Assembly (NCBI GenBank): GCA_030704425.1 | Contig: JAPDHM010000001.1 | Span: 1,426,001 to 1,490,000 of the forward strand | DNA: 64,000 nt | DNA from: Rhodobacteraceae bacterium IMCC1909 | GTDB taxonomy: Bacteria; Pseudomonadota; Alphaproteobacteria; Rhodobacterales; Rhodobacteraceae | Direction: 5' to 3' | In this document: positions 60,994 through 64,000 of the stretch, in pieces | Position numbering within the stretch: the first letter of the stretch is position 1 | Layout of the letters: each line of letters starts with the position of its first letter | Program-made: the position numbers and the translations under genes | The notes under the pieces: model-generated | Database searches by the model: none | Told to the model about the DNA's origin: nothing | What the model saw: only the letters and a program-made list of their open reading frames with translations

Positions 60994-61890
60994 ATGTGCG
61001 GGATAGTTGGTCTTTTTCTTAAAGATAAAACAATGGAACCTCAGCTTGGAGCCATGCTGTCAGATATGTTGATCACAATGACAGATCGTGGACCAGATAG
61101 TGCTGGAATAGCCGTATATAGTGATACCGCTGAAAACACATCCAAAATCACAGTCCAGTCAGACACGCCGGATGTGGATTTTAACTCTCTTAAAATCGAT
61201 TTGGAAAAACAGGTCAAAGGCGATGTCAATCTGCGAATTCAAAGCACCCATGCTGTGCTGGAATTGGCCCTGGATCAAGTGTATAGCGCATGTCTAGCTC
61301 TTGAAGATTTACGCCCCAATCTGCGTATAATGAGCATAGGTGAAAGTTTAGAAATTTACAAAGAGGTTGGCCTGCCAAAAAATGTGGCTGAGAGGTTTGA
61401 GGTCAAAAAAATGTCCGGTAGCCATGGAATTGGCCATACGAGGATGGCCACCGAATCAGCGGTGACGACTATGGGAGCACATCCTTTCAATACCGGAAGC
61501 GATCAGTGCCTGGTCCATAACGGCTCTCTGTCAAATCACAATTCCCTACGGCGCAAACTGCGCCGCGATGGCGTGCACATTCGAACTGAAAACGATACCG
61601 AAGTCGGCGCAGCCTACCTAACGTGGAAAATGCAAAATGGCAGCAGCCTCGACGAAGCCCTAGAGAGCAGTTTAAAAGATCTTGATGGTTTTTTTACCTT
61701 TGTGGTCGGCACAAAAGACGGATTTGGCGTTGTACGTGATCCCATTGCCTGCAAACCCGCCGTGATGGCAGAAACTGAGCAATATGTAGCTTTTGGCAGC
61801 GAATATCGAGCCCTGGTCAACTTGCCAGGCATTGATCAGGCTCGCGTTTGGGAGCCTGAACCCGCAACCGTTTATTTCTGGAAACATTAA
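60994..61890 (+). CDS. mgsA: N-methylglutamate synthase subunit A (glutamine amidotransferase)
   Basis: A 298-residue class II glutamine amidotransferase domain. Cys2 (MCGIVGLFL) is the N-terminal nucleophile; GSHGIGHTRMATESAVT and VHNGSLSNHNSLRRKL are the glutamine-binding blocks. In N-methylglutamate synthase it works on gamma-glutamylmethylamide or supplies the nitrogen donor so that methylamine is transferred to 2-oxoglutarate. AAGGA lies nine bases upstream of ATG 60994. The three mgs genes are adjacent and in the same direction. Confidence 0.92.
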   Translation: MCGIVGLFLKDKTMEPQLGAMLSDMLITMTDRGPDSAGIAVYSDTAENTSKITVQSDTPDVDFNSLKIDLEKQVKGDVNLRIQSTHAVLELALDQVYSACLALEDLRPNLRIMSIGESLEIYKEVGLPKNVAERFEVKKMSGSHGIGHTRMATESAVTTMGAHPFNTGSDQCLVHNGSLSNHNSLRRKLRRDGVHIRTENDTEVGAAYLTWKMQNGSSLDEALESSLKDLDGFFTFVVGTKDGFGVVRDPIACKPAVMAETEQYVAFGSEYRALVNLPGIDQARVWEPEPATVYFWKH

Positions 61891-61891
61891 A

Positions 61892-62569
61892 ATGCAAACA
61901 TATGACCTTGCAAACGGCAGCCTTCGTGAGCTCAACGCGACATTACATGCTCAAAATAAAACCACGAATCAAACCAGCTGGAAAATTATAAATCCGCGCG
62001 GTGCACACGCGATTGCATGCGGCTTGGATTCACCAATCGAAGTGGCTATACACGGATCAACAGGATATTATTCCGCAGGTATGAACCAGCATGCTACAGT
62101 GAACATCAAAGGCAGCGCCGGTCCCGGCGTTGCTGAAAACATGATGTCCGGCAAAGTTGTGATTGACGGGGACGCCAGCCAATATGCCGGTGCTACGGGT
62201 CATGGAGGGCTCTTGGTCATCAAAGGCAACGCCTCCTCGCGCTGCGGGATTTCCATGAAGGGCATTAACATCGTGGTCCATGGCAATATTGGCCATATGT
62301 CCGCCTTTATGGCACAATCAGGAAATATGGTGGTCTGCGGTGATGCAGGCGACGCATTGGGAGACAGCTGCTACGAAGCTAGCCTCTTTGTGCGCGGATC
62401 GGTTAAATCTCTTGGAGCCGATTGTGAAGAAAAAGAGATGCGGCCAGAGCATCTGGAAATTCTGCGTGAACTGTTGGTGCAGGGCGAATGTGATGCAAAG
62501 CCAGCTGAGTTCAAACGCTACGGCTCCGCTCGAACCCTCTATAATTTCAACATCGATAACGCGTATTAA
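61892..62569 (+). CDS. mgsB: N-methylglutamate synthase subunit B (GXGXG domain)
   Basis: A 225-residue protein consisting of the glutamate-synthase C-terminal GXGXG beta-helix domain. Repeating GSAGPGVAENMMSGKVVIDG DAS, GATGHGGLLVIKGNASSRCG and GNIGHMSAFMAQSGNMVVCG turns are visible. ATG 61892 begins one base after the mgsA stop. It is the structural scaffold between the amidotransferase and the flavoprotein subunit in the split glutamate-synthase-like enzyme. Confidence 0.92.
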   Translation: MQTYDLANGSLRELNATLHAQNKTTNQTSWKIINPRGAHAIACGLDSPIEVAIHGSTGYYSAGMNQHATVNIKGSAGPGVAENMMSGKVVIDGDASQYAGATGHGGLLVIKGNASSRCGISMKGINIVVHGNIGHMSAFMAQSGNMVVCGDAGDALGDSCYEASLFVRGSVKSLGADCEEKEMRPEHLEILRELLVQGECDAKPAEFKRYGSARTLYNFNIDNAY

Positions 62570-62580
62570 GGGATTACAAA

Positions 62581-63921
62581 ATGAGCATCAATCACAGTGG
62601 TATCCCGCGCACCACGCCACGGCAATCCGCAACATTCACTCAAGATATAAACAGTGAAATTCGTCGCGCTGCAGCTACAGGGATATATGACATTCGCGGT
62701 GGTGGCGCAAAGCGAAAACTGCCGACATTCGACGATCTTCTGTTTTTGGGGGCCTCAATTTCACGGTATCCTTTAGAGGGATACCGTGAAAAATGTGACA
62801 CTAATGTTACCATCGGCGGATTGAACGCGGCAAATCCTATACATTTAGAGATTCCCATCACAATCGCCGGCATGTCGTTCGGAGCGCTCTCCGGTCCAGC
62901 CAAAGAGGCACTTGGACGGGGCGCATCAGAAGCCGGAACCTCAACCACGACGGGCGACGGAGGCATGACGCCAGAAGAGCGCGGACATTCATCCAAACTT
63001 GTCTATCAATATCTTCCCTCGCGATATGGAATGAACCCTAATGATTTGCGAAAAGCAGATGCGATTGAAATTGTAGTTGGACAAGGTGCAAAGCCCGGTG
63101 GTGGTGGTATGCTCTTAGGTCAAAAGATCAGCGACCGGGTGGCACAAATGCGTAACCTGCCCAAAGGCATCGATCAGCGCTCCGCATGTCGTCACCCCGA
63201 TTGGACTGGCCCAGATGATCTGGAGATAAAAATCCTAGAGCTGCGTGAGATAACCGGTTGGAAAGTTCCAATCTACGTCAAAGTCGCCGGTGCCCGCCCC
63301 TATTACGACACTACTTTGGCAATTAAAGCTGGAGCAGATGCAATTGTATTGGACGGCATGCAGGGCGGCACAGCGGCTACCCAAGATGTTTTCATCGAAC
63401 ATGTAGGCCAGCCAACCCTAGCCATAGTTCGCCCGGCAGTCAAAGCCTTACAAGATCTAGGCATGCACCGCAAAGTGCAACTGATCCTCTCAGGTGGCAT
63501 TCGAACGGGGGCTGATGTGGCCAAAGCGATGGCGCTTGGTGCCGATGCGGTAGCTATTGGTACGGCAGCTTTGATTGCGCTAGGTGACAATGATCCAAAA
63601 TGGGAAAAAGATTATAACAAACTCGGCACAACCTCCGGTGCTTATGATGACTGGCATGAAGGACAAGACCCCGCGGGAATCACAACGCAAGATCCAGAGC
63701 TGATGAAGCGCTTTGACCCCATTGAAGGGGGTCGGCGCCTGCGCAATTATCTAAAGGTGATGACTTTAGAGGCACAGACCATCGCACGGGCCTGCGGGAA
63801 AAACCACCTGCACAATCTGGAACCAGAAGACCTGGTCGCACTGACTATGGAAGCGGCAGCAATGGCTCAGGTTCCATTGGCGGGCACGGATTGGTGGCCA
63901 GGAAAATCTGGGTCATTTTGA
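62581..63921 (+). CDS. mgsC: N-methylglutamate synthase subunit C (FMN-binding)
   Basis: A 446-residue glutamate-synthase central domain, a TIM barrel with FMN and an iron-sulfur cluster in the family. GMSFGALSGPAKEALGRGAS EAG, TTGDGGMTPEERGHSS and IVVGQGAKPGGGGMLLGQKI are the substrate and flavin blocks, then VLDGMQGGTAATQDVF and LILSGGIRTGADVAKAMALG ADAV for FMN phosphate. It makes N-methylglutamate from 2-oxoglutarate and the methylamine group. Eleven bases after mgsB. Confidence 0.95.
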   Translation: MSINHSGIPRTTPRQSATFTQDINSEIRRAAATGIYDIRGGGAKRKLPTFDDLLFLGASISRYPLEGYREKCDTNVTIGGLNAANPIHLEIPITIAGMSFGALSGPAKEALGRGASEAGTSTTTGDGGMTPEERGHSSKLVYQYLPSRYGMNPNDLRKADAIEIVVGQGAKPGGGGMLLGQKISDRVAQMRNLPKGIDQRSACRHPDWTGPDDLEIKILELREITGWKVPIYVKVAGARPYYDTTLAIKAGADAIVLDGMQGGTAATQDVFIEHVGQPTLAIVRPAVKALQDLGMHRKVQLILSGGIRTGADVAKAMALGADAVAIGTAALIALGDNDPKWEKDYNKLGTTSGAYDDWHEGQDPAGITTQDPELMKRFDPIEGGRRLRNYLKVMTLEAQTIARACGKNHLHNLEPEDLVALTMEAAAMAQVPLAGTDWWPGKSGSF

Positions 63922-63989
63922 AACTCAAGGGGGCAGCTCAGTATGGGCCGCGCCCTATTTAATATCAAGAACCAACAGGGAAAAAGACC

Positions 63990-64000
63990 ATGGCAACAGA
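63990..64000 (+). CDS. Start of next gene (partial), possibly gmaS
   Basis: ATG 63990 begins MAT and runs off the right edge; CAGGGAAAAAGA upstream contains a GGGA ribosome site. In related bacteria mgsABC is followed by gamma-glutamylmethylamide synthetase (gmaS), which fits the pathway, but 11 bases cannot show this. Confidence 0.35.

Overview
The window reads as a chromosomal segment of a marine alphaproteobacterium of the Rhodobacteraceae (Roseobacter group). The support is gene content and order: a SURF1-coxC-ctaG-ctaB-coxB cytochrome oxidase block next to thrC and an M16 peptidase, lysC followed by ptsP, the dmmDABC and mgsABC methylated-amine genes, and a four-subunit sarcosine oxidase. 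GC content is moderate in the first two thirds and looks lower from about 43.7 kb onward and in a small AT-rich island at 15.9-17.3 kb. No tRNA, rRNA, CRISPR array, transposase or prophage gene was found.

Region 1 (1-13.6 kb) is mostly housekeeping: an inositol-monophosphatase family gene cut by the left edge, a damaged or recoded XRE regulator, a quinone oxidoreductase, a BAX-inhibitor-like membrane protein, rpmG, the RNase P RNA, a cell-wall amidase, an Excalibur-domain lipoprotein, gatCA, tadA, an rRNA pseudouridine synthase, the molybdate importer modABC, a Nudix hydrolase, a DUF1178 protein and lysC. Region 2 (13.6-29.3 kb) holds ptsP, a frameshifted AT-rich orphan gene, two acetyltransferases, a flavin reductase, a SulP transporter, purine salvage (mtnP, apt), an M16 peptidase, thrC and the aa3-type cytochrome oxidase assembly and subunit genes (subunit I is not here).

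Region 3 (29.4-43.7 kb) has tldD, a dprA gene carrying a 13-unit hexanucleotide repeat and an in-frame stop before its C-terminal domain, topA, a myo-inositol catabolic operon (iolD-iolC-iolB-aldolase) behind a perfect LacI-type palindrome, and a urate to ureidoglycine module (puuD, uraH, a puuE-decarboxylase fusion and a ureidoglycine aminohydrolase).

Region 4 (43.7-64 kb) is devoted to methylated nitrogen compounds. It contains a betaine-type ABC importer (binding protein, ATPase and a fused double permease), sarcosine oxidase soxBDAG, two regulators, dimethylamine monooxygenase dmmDABC, an Amt-family channel with a 56-residue membrane protein, and N-methylglutamate synthase mgsABC. Taken together: quaternary amines enter, N-methyl groups are removed oxidatively (sarcosine to glycine; dimethylamine to methylamine), one-carbon units pass to tetrahydrofolate, and methylamine nitrogen goes to glutamate through N-methylglutamate.

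The most unusual items are the dprA repeat and split, a 72-73 bp three-hairpin element present twice in the 3' flanks of unrelated genes, the XRE gene with an ATA start and a canonical -1 slippery heptamer, and the Amt channel placed inside an amine-catabolism locus.
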